A stretch of DNA of 64,000 nucleotides. Source: Candidatus Laterigemmans baculatus. GTDB lineage: Bacteria > Planctomycetota > Planctomycetia > Pirellulales > Pirellulaceae. A model generated the notes under the pieces. That model did not search any database and was not told the origin of the DNA. It worked only from the letters and a program-made list of their open reading frames with translations. Below are positions 27,045-35,119 of the stretch, one piece after another. The translations under genes and the position numbers were made by a program. Location of the stretch: the NCBI RefSeq assembly GCF_010367455.1, contig NZ_WRPR01000063.1, positions 1 to 64,000 on the forward strand, written 5' to 3'. Each line of letters begins with the position of its first letter. Position 1 is the stretch's first letter.

Positions 27045-27351
27045 GATGGTTTTCTCCGACAGTTGGGTTGAGGGCTTTCGAGGGTTTCTTGAGCCGTAGG
27101 CGCTAGCCTCGGGTCGATTCCGGATCGCGTTGCGGGAAACGTTTCGCCGCTACGGCGTTCAGGCAAGGGTTCAAACCGTTCGGCAGCGCGACGGAACCCG
27201 CGGCTAGCGCCGTCGGCTCAACAGGAACAGTGCGTTAAATCAGCCGCCACGCTTCTTGCGTCCGGTTCTCATTGTGTTTTCGGAAACCGGGGGCTAGCGC
27301 CCGGCGGCTGATGAATCATCCGGGCTAGCGCGTGGCGGCTGATCTGGGAAC
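27045..27351. repeat. Intergenic inverted repeats upstream of the fdh-like gene
   Basis: Two elements fill this gap. The first (27089-27222) has arms TTGAGCCGTAGGCGCTAGCC and GGCTAGCGCCGTCGGCTCAA, its interior pairing only partly. The second (27238-27343) is an ATCAGCCGCC element with an additional half-copy at its right end. I found no clear promoter for the fdh-like gene inside them. Confidence 0.8.
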
Positions 27352-28155
27352 CTACTTTAAGCTGAAATTCTTGCTGCCCGAGAAGAACTCGATCGGGTTA
27401 TCGTAGACGACCTTTTTGATCAGCGCATCGCTGTGGCCGCGGCGGCGGAGTTCGAAAATCAGGTCGGGAACGGCGGTTGGTTTGCTCGGTCCCCAGTCGC
27501 CCGCCGAGTTCGCCATTAGTCGCTCTGGACCGAATTGTTCGATCATATCGGCGGCTCGCTGCGGCGTGCATTTCGTCAGCGGGTAGAGCGTCATGCCCGC
27601 CCAGTAGCCGGCATCGAGGACTTCGCGAATCGTGTGTTCCTCGACGTGGTCGACCAGCACCCGCGAGCGATCGATCCTCGCGTCGCCGCCGAGCATGTCG
27701 AGGATCATCCGCGTTCCTTGGTACTTGTCGGCCAGGTGCGGCGTGTGGATCAGGATCAGCTGTTCGTGCTCGGCCGCCACGTCGAGATGTTCGAGGAACA
27801 CGGTTGCTTCGTTGCGGGTGTTTTTGTTGAGCCCGATCTCGCCGATGCCCAGCACGTTGGGGGCTTTGAGGAACTCGGGGATCATCTGGATGACTTCCCG
27901 CGAGAGGCTGACGTTCTCTGCTTCTTTGGCATTGATGCAGAGCCAGGTGAAGTGGCGGATCCCGTAGTCGGCGGCGCGCCGCGGTTCGACCTCGGTCAGC
28001 TGGCGAAAGTAGTCGCGAAAGCCATCGGCGGTGCCCCGGTCAAAGCCGGCCCAGAAGGCGGGTTCGCTGACCGCCACGCAGCCCATCCTCGAAAGCATCG
28101 CGTAGTCGTCGGTGACTCGCGAAACCATGTGGATGTGGGGATCGATGTAGTCCAT
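27352..28155 (-). CDS. TatD family hydrolase, EboB-like
   Basis: The 267-residue TIM-barrel protein shows HIHMVSRVTDDY at the start, EPAFWAGFDRG, GEIGLNKNT, LIHTPH, VDHVEEHT and SAGDWG, which together supply the TatD metal ligands (His-x-His, Glu, His, His, Asp). The exact pattern HMVSRVTDDYxAM-x-EPAFW resembles EboB, the TatD-like member of the ebo cluster for metabolite trafficking, rather than DNase TatD. No other ebo genes are here. A 90-residue gene starts upstream on the same strand, 43 bases away, and probably shares the transcript. Confidence 0.85.
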   Translation of the reverse strand: MDYIDPHIHMVSRVTDDYAMLSRMGCVAVSEPAFWAGFDRGTADGFRDYFRQLTEVEPRRAADYGIRHFTWLCINAKEAENVSLSREVIQMIPEFLKAPNVLGIGEIGLNKNTRNEATVFLEHLDVAAEHEQLILIHTPHLADKYQGTRMILDMLGGDARIDRSRVLVDHVEEHTIREVLDAGYWAGMTLYPLTKCTPQRAADMIEQFGPERLMANSAGDWGPSKPTAVPDLIFELRRRGHSDALIKKVVYDNPIEFFSGSKNFSLK

Positions 28156-28197
28156 GGGTGTGCTCGTCCTGATGCGCGTTGGTTCTTGGCCCCGGCT

Positions 28198-28470
28198 CTA
28201 GATGTCCAGCGACTTGCGCCACTCGGCCTCGTAGGGTCGCGAGAAAAGGTGCTGGATCTGCTCGGCTCGGTTGCCGCCGTCGCTCTCGCCCGCCGGCGAG
28301 CGGAGCAGAATTTGTAGCCCTGCGCGAATCTGTTGCATCCGGGCATCCTCCGCCGCGGTGCCGTCACCGCGATCGATGCGGTCGAGCGTCGCGGCAATCT
28401 CCAACAATCGCGCTCGGACTTCGAGGTAGTGTCGGTCCAGCAATTCGGCGGCATTCATCGGGCTGGGCAT
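28198..28470 (-). CDS. Small conserved-looking protein upstream of the TatD hydrolase
   Basis: The 90-residue protein is predicted helical: NAAELLDRHYLEVRARLLEIAATLDRID, then RMQQIRAGLQILL and a C-terminal AEQIQHLFSRPYEAEWRKSLDI. I do not recognise a family. The regular spacing of Leu and charged residues suggests a two-helix hairpin that may dimerise. A second ATG four codons in (28458) is an alternative start. Same strand and near-adjacent to the hydrolase gene, so it is probably co-transcribed. Confidence 0.65.
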   Translation of the reverse strand: MPSPMNAAELLDRHYLEVRARLLEIAATLDRIDRGDGTAAEDARMQQIRAGLQILLRSPAGESDGGNRAEQIQHLFSRPYEAEWRKSLDI

Positions 28471-28838
28471 CGAATCGGATCGAGGCGGAATTGGGGGGGC
28501 GGGAGCGGGGCGGGAACCGGGCGGCGGCGAAGCGGAGCCAAACGGCCGCTCCGCGAACTCGCCGCTCCAGTATAGCCGTTCGCGCCAGTCGTCGTGCTCC
28601 CGACCAGCACTCCGTACTCAGTACTCAGTTTGGATTCCGGTTGTAAGGTTTTTGCGGGAGGTGCACTGTCAAGGTCTGCGGGTCGGGGGTTTTGAGCTAG
28701 GTTTGTGAGAGTGTGTCGAGTGGGAGTTCGATAACGAATGCGGAGAAAATTCGCTGCTGACGGATCGGCGGCGGGCTCACCGCGGCTGGGGCATCGACAC
28801 GCTTGCGCCCGGTCAATTCGTGAAATGGCGGCTGTGTG
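28471..28838. other. Gap between divergent genes
   Basis: The gap contains a G/C-rich stretch (28488-28530) and a short GTACTCAGTACTCAG motif near 28610-28625 that matches the ends of the GTACTC element family. No gene was supported. The promoters of both flanking genes must lie here, but none stands out. Confidence 0.5.
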
Positions 28839-30410
28839 ATGAACACGGGAATGAACCTCACGTTCGATCTTCTGGCGACGACCCGCAATGAAGCGGCGGT
28901 CGGGGTGCTGACTTCGTCGCTGGCCGCGGAAGATCCGCGGATTCGCTGCCGCGGGCTCGAGGCGCTGCTCCGCCGCCGCAGCCAGCGAGGCGCGCTGCAG
29001 GTGCTCGAGGTGTGGGAGAATCTGACCGACGCCGAGTTGCAGACCGTGCAGGCGCATCCGGCGGCGATGCAGCCCGTGGTGGCCGAGGTGCTCGCCGGGC
29101 CGGCGGATCATCCGCTGTGGAACGCTGCGGTCGATGCGCTGCGGATGTTGAGCCTCGCCGAACTGCTCCCGGGTCTGATCGAGCGGACCGAAGCGAGCGG
29201 TGAGCGTCAGATTCGCGGTCCGCTGATGGCGGCGACGATCGAGCTCTGTTCCACGCTCGGGGTCGCCGCGCGGCGGGGACGCGAGGTCGCCGGTCTGCGA
29301 CTGCCGGTGATCCGGCGGCTGGCCGAGGCGGTGCGGCGGTTCGAATTCCATCGCTGCGAGGGGCTGTGCGTGGCATTCCTCGCCGCGTCGCGGTGGAGCG
29401 ACTGCGAGCTCAGTCTGCTCCTTGGTGAAGGTTCGCGGACCGCCCGCTCCTTGGGGCCGCCGCTTGCGCACAGCACGCTTCCGGCCGTCGTGCAGCTGCT
29501 GGCCGGATTCGTCTGTCGGCGGGAGTTGCCCGAAGTCGTTCGCGAGGCGATCCGCAGTCGCAGCGACGAAGCGTTTCGCGAGCAGTTGCTGCAATGCATT
29601 TCTGCCTCGCCTTCGACGACCACTCGGCGGAACCTGCGGGCGCTGGGGCCGCTGGCTTGTTTGGCCGATTGGCGGACGGTGGCGGGGCGGACGCGTCCGG
29701 CGCATCACGCGGCGCTGGTGCATGCCCACTCGGTGACTTGCACCGATCCGCTACAGCAGCTGGCGGTGACGCTCGATGTGCTGGTGCAGGCGAATCGAGA
29801 CGCCGATGCGGCGGTCGCGCACGCGCTGATGAAGTTGCCGCGACTGGAGGAAGCCGAGTTCCTGCGGGGACTCACCGCGGCGCTTGCCACCGAGGCTCCA
29901 GCGAAGCCGAGCGACCCGCTCGCGCGGCTCGTGTGGCGCGTCCTGCAGGTGCTCGATCATCCCAATCCGGCGGTCGTCGCGGGGCTTCGCTCGCTGCTCT
30001 GGCCGCTGCACCTGGAGCGGTTGCTCGAGCGGGGCGAGGGGCTGCGGGACTTGGCGTCGGAGCAACTCGGTGCCTTGATCCGTCGCATCAATCCGACTGC
30101 GGCCGAACAGATCGCCGACGAGCTGCGGCACCCGGTGCTGGCCCGTCGGCTCCGGGCGATCGAGACGGTTCGGGCGTGCGGCGTCTACGAGTCGCTCGAG
30201 CCGCTGCTGTTGAACATGGTTGAGCACGATCATCGCGAAGCGCAAGTCCGGGTGGTCGAGTCGCTCGGGGCCGAGACCTCGGTGGCTTCGCTGGAGTTGC
30301 TTCGGCGGTTGGACGAGGGGCCCGAGGGGACGCTCCGCGATGCGGCCCGCCGCGCCTTGGCAGAGCGACAACCATCAGCGGGGCGGCAAGCTTCAGCGGA
30401 GGCATCCTGA
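28839..30410 (+). CDS. HEAT-repeat protein
   Basis: The 523-residue all-helical protein has paired helices with conserved Asp/Arg positions (EDPRIRCRGLEALLRR, DHPLWNAAVDALRML, LAARLRAIETVRA-like RRLRAIETVRACG, EAQVRVVESLGAETSVASLELLRRL). These are HEAT/PBS-lyase type repeats used as protein-binding scaffolds. No catalytic motif or signal peptide is visible, so it is likely cytoplasmic. The ATG at 28839 follows a GTG one codon before. The next gene begins right after its stop with only one or two bases between possible starts, so the two are likely one operon. Confidence 0.75.
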   Translation: MNTGMNLTFDLLATTRNEAAVGVLTSSLAAEDPRIRCRGLEALLRRRSQRGALQVLEVWENLTDAELQTVQAHPAAMQPVVAEVLAGPADHPLWNAAVDALRMLSLAELLPGLIERTEASGERQIRGPLMAATIELCSTLGVAARRGREVAGLRLPVIRRLAEAVRRFEFHRCEGLCVAFLAASRWSDCELSLLLGEGSRTARSLGPPLAHSTLPAVVQLLAGFVCRRELPEVVREAIRSRSDEAFREQLLQCISASPSTTTRRNLRALGPLACLADWRTVAGRTRPAHHAALVHAHSVTCTDPLQQLAVTLDVLVQANRDADAAVAHALMKLPRLEEAEFLRGLTAALATEAPAKPSDPLARLVWRVLQVLDHPNPAVVAGLRSLLWPLHLERLLERGEGLRDLASEQLGALIRRINPTAAEQIADELRHPVLARRLRAIETVRACGVYESLEPLLLNMVEHDHREAQVRVVESLGAETSVASLELLRRLDEGPEGTLRDAARRALAERQPSAGRQASAEAS

Positions 30411-30413
30411 GTG

Positions 30414-30935
30414 ATGGCGGGTGAACCGGTGCCGTTCGAGATGCACATCCGGCTGGCTGCGCTGCTGCAGCAGGGGCAACCGCTGGACCGAGGGCGGACG
30501 CTTGCCGCCGCCCCGGAGTGGGGTCCGGCCGCACCGTACGCGGTGTTTACGGTCGTGCCGATTCTGTGCGTTGCCGCGGCTGTCGCGGTGCATCGATATC
30601 GGCTCCGCCGCGGGGCGGCCGGTGGCGGACCGCACGGGCTGTTCGTCGAGCTGTGCCGCCAGCACGCGATCGACGCGGCCGGCCAGCGGCTGCTCAAACG
30701 CATCGCGGCCGGCGCGAAGCTTTCGCAGCCGGCCGAGATGTTCGTGCTTCCGGATCGGTTCGACGCGGCCCAGGCCGCGGTCGCCCGTCTTCGACCTCGA
30801 GAAGGGGAGAAGCTGTCGCAAATTCGGCAGCAGTTGTTCGGCGAGGAAGCCGAACCGCTGTCCGAGGCGACTACTTCTTTTTCTTCTTGCCCTTTTCCTC
30901 GGTCTCTTCCTTCTTCACCTTCTTCTTCTTCTTGA
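30414..30935 (+). CDS. Membrane protein of unknown function, 3' overlap with antisense gene
   Basis: The 173-residue protein has one membrane helix (APYAVFTVVPILCVAAAVAVHRY, about residues 40-62) followed by a basic stretch and a soluble C-terminal domain (LFVELCRQHAIDAAGQRLLKRIAAGAKLSQPAEMFVLPDRF). The last 20 or so residues (FSSCPFPRSLPSSPSSSS) are read from the complement of the Lys-rich end of the small basic protein gene, a 65-base convergent overlap. It starts at ATG 30414, four bases after the HEAT gene stop; an in-frame GTG lies one codon before. Function unknown. Confidence 0.65.
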   Translation: MAGEPVPFEMHIRLAALLQQGQPLDRGRTLAAAPEWGPAAPYAVFTVVPILCVAAAVAVHRYRLRRGAAGGGPHGLFVELCRQHAIDAAGQRLLKRIAAGAKLSQPAEMFVLPDRFDAAQAAVARLRPREGEKLSQIRQQLFGEEAEPLSEATTSFSSCPFPRSLPSSPSSSS

Positions 30936-31095
30936 GCGAGATCTTGACGACCCGCACCTTGGGCATGCCGATCACGTCGCTTTCGTCGCTCCACCGGTCG
31001 AGCGACTTGAGCCGCGCGATCCGCTCGGCGCGGGTCAGAACGTTGCGGGCTTTGATGGCCCCGGCCTGGACCTTCAAGCTCTTGTCCATTGTCAT
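30871..31095 (-). CDS. Small basic protein (Planctomycetes/Verrucomicrobia/Chlamydiae family)
   Basis: The 74-residue protein begins MTMDKSLKVQAG and continues AIKARNVLTRAERIARLKSLDRW, IGMPKVRVVKISLKKKKK, ending in a Lys/Glu tail. This matches the small basic protein family (TIGR04137) that I remember from the PVC superphylum, possibly linked to ribosomes. It is convergent with the preceding membrane protein gene and overlaps it by 65 bases; the Lys-rich tail lies in the overlap. The ATG 31095 has no strong ribosome site in view. A useful marker that the host belongs to the PVC group. Confidence 0.85.
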   Translation of the reverse strand: MTMDKSLKVQAGAIKARNVLTRAERIARLKSLDRWSDESDVIGMPKVRVVKISLKKKKKVKKEETEEKGKKKKK

Positions 31096-31380
31096 GGCAA
31101 GGGTCTCCGTAAGTATTGAATCGTTGAGTCGGTTGGGGGCAGCGTCAGCGCAGGGTGCTCTGCGAATCCCGAAAATTACTAAGAAATCGCTCCGACGGCA
31201 ACGGGATCGGCCACAGATTTCTCCCGCAGAGTTCCCGCTCCTTTTCTAGTCTTCCCAGATCTCGGCCAAGATGGCATTCTATGTTTGAGACAGATTGCCT
31301 GCGGTTCCGCATGATCCGGAGCGGCCGGTGATCGATGGTCCGAGGACCGGTCGGTACTCCTCCAATGTTCGACTAAACGC

Positions 31381-31617
31381 ATGACAGAAATCCAGCGGGA
31401 TCTGGTGCTCCATCTGCTTCGCCAAGGCGATTGGCGGGAAGCGGTCGACGCCTACGCCGAAGAAGCGGGAGTCACGCGTCGCGAGGCCGAGGACGGCGTC
31501 GCGCAGCTCGCCGAGCTGCACGCGATCCGCCGTCGTTCCTATGGTTGGCTGACCTTCGCCGCAGTCGCCTCGGCCGCCTCGCTGGCCCTGCTCTGGCTGA
31601 TCAACGGGCCGTTTTGA
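31381..31617 (+). CDS. Small protein with C-terminal membrane anchor
   Basis: The 78-residue protein has a soluble helical N-terminal part (QRDLVLHLLRQGDWREAVDAYAEEAGVTRREAEDGVAQL) and one C-terminal helix (YGWLTFAAVASAASLALLWLI). The Asp-Trp-Arg and Glu-Ala pattern suggests a short helix-turn-helix-like domain facing the cytoplasm. I do not know the family. The stop TGA touches the edge of the second copy of the 370-base repeat at 31618. Confidence 0.6.
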   Translation: MTEIQRDLVLHLLRQGDWREAVDAYAEEAGVTRREAEDGVAQLAELHAIRRRSYGWLTFAAVASAASLALLWLINGPF

Positions 31618-31988
31618 GGGGTACAGGGTTAGAAACCGCTACGGCTGGCGACAGCGGGGCATTCTGCTCAAGTCTTCCCGCCCCGCAGGGGCCCAAACAA
31701 TCCAGCCCAGGGCATAGCGCCGCGGCGAAGCCGCAGAGCGACGCCCTGGGTCACGCGCGTCCCGCACACCCAACAGCCCTGAAAGGGCGAAACACACCTC
31801 CGCGTCACGCGCCCGAGCCTGTGTCGCCCCTTCAGGGCTTCTCGCACTGGTGCGCTTCGATACCCAGGGCGGCGCTTTGCGGCTTCGCCGCGACGCTCTG
31901 CCCTGGGCTGTTCTGTCTGAGCCCTTCGGGCTGAAGGTGAGGTGCCGGGCAAAACCGGCTGGCCTCCGAAATCATTTTCAACAGCCCA
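31618..31988. repeat. Nested inverted-repeat element, copy 2
   Basis: This copy matches 17647-18018 over its full length with scattered substitutions and two or three small indels. The outer arms of copy 1 are missing on the left; on the right CATTTTCAACAGCCCA corresponds to the inner terminal repeat. It starts directly at the stop codon of the preceding small gene, as if an insertion or truncation had reached the coding end. Nothing else is visible in this gap. Confidence 0.85.
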
Positions 31989-32021
31989 CACCAGCCCTCT
32001 CCCTCAAAGGTAATGCGACGC

Positions 32022-33338
32022 TTACCGCCACTTGGTGTCGCCGCCGGGGCTCCAGCGAGCTGCCGGGCCGGCCGGAGCGGACTGAGTCGCTCCCTGCTCG
32101 GGCTGAGGCTGCGATACCGAATAGGGCGAGGCGGCTCCGGCTGGCGCCAGTTCGACCGGCTCGGCGGGCTGGGGACGTCCTTCAGCGAGCCGCGCTGCCG
32201 CTGGGCCGCTTGGGGAGAGCCCGCTTGGAGGGGGAGTCGTAAGCGAGGCTGGTGCGGCCGGGGTGCCTCCGGCTTGGACTTCCTGGCGACGGCGGAGGTA
32301 CCAGCCCCCTTCCCCGGCGGAGCCTTGCAGCGAAGCGACCGAGGCGACCGGCCCGCCCGCTCCCTGGCTCCCCGCTCCCTGGCCACTCATTCCGTTGCCA
32401 CTCCTTCCGTTACCGGCGGGCGTTTGAAGCCCCGCGTTGCGGATCATCGAGGGAGGCGTCGCCGGTCCTTGTGTGGCTGCGGCGACCGCGGTGGCCGGAG
32501 CCGAACCGCCGTGCTTGGTATAGCGGTCGACCGGCCCCGAGCCATCGGCGACCCAGTTCAGCCAGTACTCCTGCAGCTCCCCGAGGCTCTCGTAGCCGTA
32601 ATGTTGTTCCACGACTGCCGTCCAGCTCCCGCGCTCCATGTAGTCCTCGATGAACTTGATGAACTCGCGGTGTCCGTTCTGTTCGATCAGGAATCGGCTG
32701 ACCGAGTAGCCTTGGGCATACAGCGGTAGCATGTCGCTCGGATAATCCTTGAGCAAGAACATGCGGTTCATCGGCAGCCCGCGGCGGGTCGAGAGGAATT
32801 CGCGGAGTTTGGCGTCGTGTTTGGCACGTTCCTCGGGATGTTCGACGGTCGTCGAGACTCCTTCGTCGGCCCATCGCGGCAAGGGGCGTCCAAAGTGGGT
32901 GGCCAGCACGGCGTGGGTCACTTCGTGCGGAAGGACGCTGTCGAGGATTCGCTGGGGCGTTCCGACGACTTCCATCTGGAAATCACCGACGTGCCCGGGA
33001 TAGCGGTTGTAGGTCGTGACGCCTTGCGCCGGGTAGTTTCCCGCGACGACTTTGAGCGTGCAGGGCGAAGACCACTGCGGGAGGTCGCGACCGAGCCACT
33101 GCTGCGCCAGCTCGCTGCGAAACCGTTCGGCCTCCTGCCCGACTTGCTGAGCCAGCTCGGGCGTGGCGGCTTGAATGATGAAATTCGCCGTCCGAGCACT
33201 CCGCCCGCCTCCGGGGCCCATCGCCGAGGCGGAGCCCATCGCCGAGGCGGGAAAGGCGGCCGCTGCGGGAACGGCCGCCAGTGCTGCGAGGAAGAAGAAG
33301 AAAGAGAAGCAACTGAGGGTCGACCACCGAGCATCCAT
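32022..33338 (-). CDS. Secreted HExxH metallopeptidase-like protein
   Basis: The start at ATG 33338 gives a signal peptide rich in Phe (LSCFSFFFFLAALAAVPAAAA). The core domain has LPHEVTHAVLATHFGRPLPRWADEGVSTTVE, an HExxH zinc motif with the third ligand Glu about 18 residues on, as in gluzincin peptidases (peptidase MA-like). It continues GYSVSRFLIEQNG and ESLGELQEYWLNWV. The last ~180 residues are a Pro/Ala/Gly/Ser-rich tail with repeated SGNGMSGQGAGSQGAG-like units and no fold. Location periplasmic or extracellular. Substrate unknown. Confidence 0.82.
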   Translation of the reverse strand: MDARWSTLSCFSFFFFLAALAAVPAAAAFPASAMGSASAMGPGGGRSARTANFIIQAATPELAQQVGQEAERFRSELAQQWLGRDLPQWSSPCTLKVVAGNYPAQGVTTYNRYPGHVGDFQMEVVGTPQRILDSVLPHEVTHAVLATHFGRPLPRWADEGVSTTVEHPEERAKHDAKLREFLSTRRGLPMNRMFLLKDYPSDMLPLYAQGYSVSRFLIEQNGHREFIKFIEDYMERGSWTAVVEQHYGYESLGELQEYWLNWVADGSGPVDRYTKHGGSAPATAVAAATQGPATPPSMIRNAGLQTPAGNGRSGNGMSGQGAGSQGAGGPVASVASLQGSAGEGGWYLRRRQEVQAGGTPAAPASLTTPPPSGLSPSGPAAARLAEGRPQPAEPVELAPAGAASPYSVSQPQPEQGATQSAPAGPAARWSPGGDTKWR

Positions 33339-33515
33339 GCTCCGGCACTCCAAACTTGGTGAGATCGGTTGGGGACTGGCCGAAGTTTAAGAGGTCGAGT
33401 CCACTGCGCGAACAGCGCTTTTCCCCTACTTTATCACAGCACCCCTAAAATTCTCGCTTTCCTGACCATCGGCGGCTCGCAGTTTCGGTTGCGACACTTG
33501 TAGAGAGACGCCTAG

Positions 33516-34904
33516 TCAAAGATCGCAATCGCGGTGCCACACAATCGCTTGCACACTCCGTGCGATGGCTTCGCTGCCAGGGTCGACTCGGCGCTTCAGT
33601 TCGGCGGCGCAACGAGCGTAGGCCGAATCGCTCAGCAGCGATTGGAGTTCGGCGTGCAGCCGTGCAGCGGTCAGCCGCCGCATGGGTAGCGAGCGGCCGC
33701 TGCCGAGGCGCTCGATCCGCTGGGCGTTGTCGAACTGGTCGAAGGCCATCGGGCAGACGAGCTGCGGGATTCCAGCAGCCAGCGCTTGGCTGGTCGTTCC
33801 AATCCCGCCGTGGTGCACGATTCCTGCACACCGCGGCAGCAACGCTCCGAGCGGCAGGTAACCGGCGACGCGAATCGATGGCTCAGCCGAACTCCTCCGT
33901 GCCAACCCCGCGATTCGCTCGGGCTCGCTCGTGAGCAGAAGGCCGGGGCGAGCGAGCCGGCGGCAGGCTTCGGCGGCGGCGGCAAAAAACGCTTCGCCGC
34001 AACGGTGGGCTGTCCCGGCGGTGAACACGATCGGAGGCTCGGCGAACGGGCCGAGCGTCTGGTCGATGACGTCCGCTTCGCTCGGGTCGATGACGTCCGC
34101 TTCGCTCGGGTTGGGGGGGATCGCTGCGGGGCCGTCGTAGAGGGGAAATCCGACTGCGCGGAAGGAGCGTGGCCAGGCTTCGGCGGGCGGAGCGAACCAG
34201 TCGGGGTACATCCCGAGTACTCGGTCGGGAGAGAGCCACCAGCGGTCGAGCGGGCGGTCGACCGGGGGGAGCCCGAGCGAGGTGCGAAAGCGGTTCAGCG
34301 GCGGAGTCAGCCAGCGATCGATGAGCAGCCGGTCGACCATCCAGTAGCCGGTTCGCACAGCCGCCGCCGGTCGCCGCGGCTCGAACCACCATGAAGTCAT
34401 CCGCGGCGGATCGAGCGGCGTGCGGAGGATCGCCGGGGCCAAGTGCACGCTGACCAGCGGCAGTTCGGGGTGCCGGTCTCGGTAAATCCGCGAAGCCATG
34501 TCGAGCGGATGAGCGACCAACACCGTCGGTCCGGGGCGGCGGCGGCCGCCGGGGCGAGCGGTTGCGTCGATGCTCCGGTAATGCGTCTCGAGCGTTGCCG
34601 GGATCATCTCGCCGAGCAGCGCCCGCGGGCCACCGATGGGATGCCACAGCTCGGGGCTGTCCGTCAATCGCTCGAAATCCGCCCTCGACAGCAAGCTGAG
34701 GGGGCGGAGACCCAGCCGCTCAGCCAAGCCCACGTAGGGCTCGGCCAAACCAATCACCACCTCGTAACCCGCCTGCCGCAAACCGCGGCCGATCGCCAGC
34801 ATCGGATTCACATCGCCGCGACTGCCGGGTGCCGAAAGGATCGCCAAAGGACGCTGCGGGTCGATCTCCGGCAAAGACACGTCAAGCTCGCGGGACAGAA
34901 TCAC
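33516..34904 (-). CDS. GT1 family glycosyltransferase
   Basis: The 462-residue protein is a GT-B fold glycosyltransferase of the UGT/rhamnosyltransferase type. Visible: SAPGSRGDVNPMLAIGRGL (acceptor-domain start), VGFPLYDG, IVFTAGTAHRCGEAFFAAA, and the nucleotide-sugar motif IVHHGGIGTTSQALAAGIPQLVCPMAFDQFDNAQR. Such enzymes move a sugar to a lipid or secondary metabolite; acceptor unknown. The start is GTG 34904. An in-frame duplication PSEADVID occurs twice in succession near 34060-34110. No biosynthetic cluster is around it. Confidence 0.88.
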   Translation of the reverse strand: MILSRELDVSLPEIDPQRPLAILSAPGSRGDVNPMLAIGRGLRQAGYEVVIGLAEPYVGLAERLGLRPLSLLSRADFERLTDSPELWHPIGGPRALLGEMIPATLETHYRSIDATARPGGRRRPGPTVLVAHPLDMASRIYRDRHPELPLVSVHLAPAILRTPLDPPRMTSWWFEPRRPAAAVRTGYWMVDRLLIDRWLTPPLNRFRTSLGLPPVDRPLDRWWLSPDRVLGMYPDWFAPPAEAWPRSFRAVGFPLYDGPAAIPPNPSEADVIDPSEADVIDQTLGPFAEPPIVFTAGTAHRCGEAFFAAAAEACRRLARPGLLLTSEPERIAGLARRSSAEPSIRVAGYLPLGALLPRCAGIVHHGGIGTTSQALAAGIPQLVCPMAFDQFDNAQRIERLGSGRSLPMRRLTAARLHAELQSLLSDSAYARCAAELKRRVDPGSEAIARSVQAIVWHRDCDL

Positions 34905-34933
34905 GACACCTTCCCCCCGGGACTCTCCAAGTC

Positions 34934-35111
34934 ACCCTCCCCCCGGGAGGGTCGCGAGGAACGAGCGGGGAGGGGTCCCGCAGCGGTGAGTTCCACTTGG
35001 GGCTGACGTTAGGGATTGCTCTCCCTCCCCTCGCTGACGCTCGACCCTCCCGGGGGGAGGGTAATGACAGGTCGTGCGACTGGTGTAGAGACCAAGACCC
35101 GGGGGGAGGGT
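34934..35111. repeat. Composite palindromic element (GGGAGGGT family), second copy
   Basis: Palindromes at 34934-34952, 35044-35062 and a shorter one at 35097-35111 surround TCGCGAGGAACGAGCGGGGAG and CCCTCCCCTCGCTGACGCTCG. The order is the same as at 15942-16071. It fills the gap between the glycosyltransferase start and the end of the regulator. Confidence 0.8.
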
Positions 35112-35119
35112 GTCTTGGG

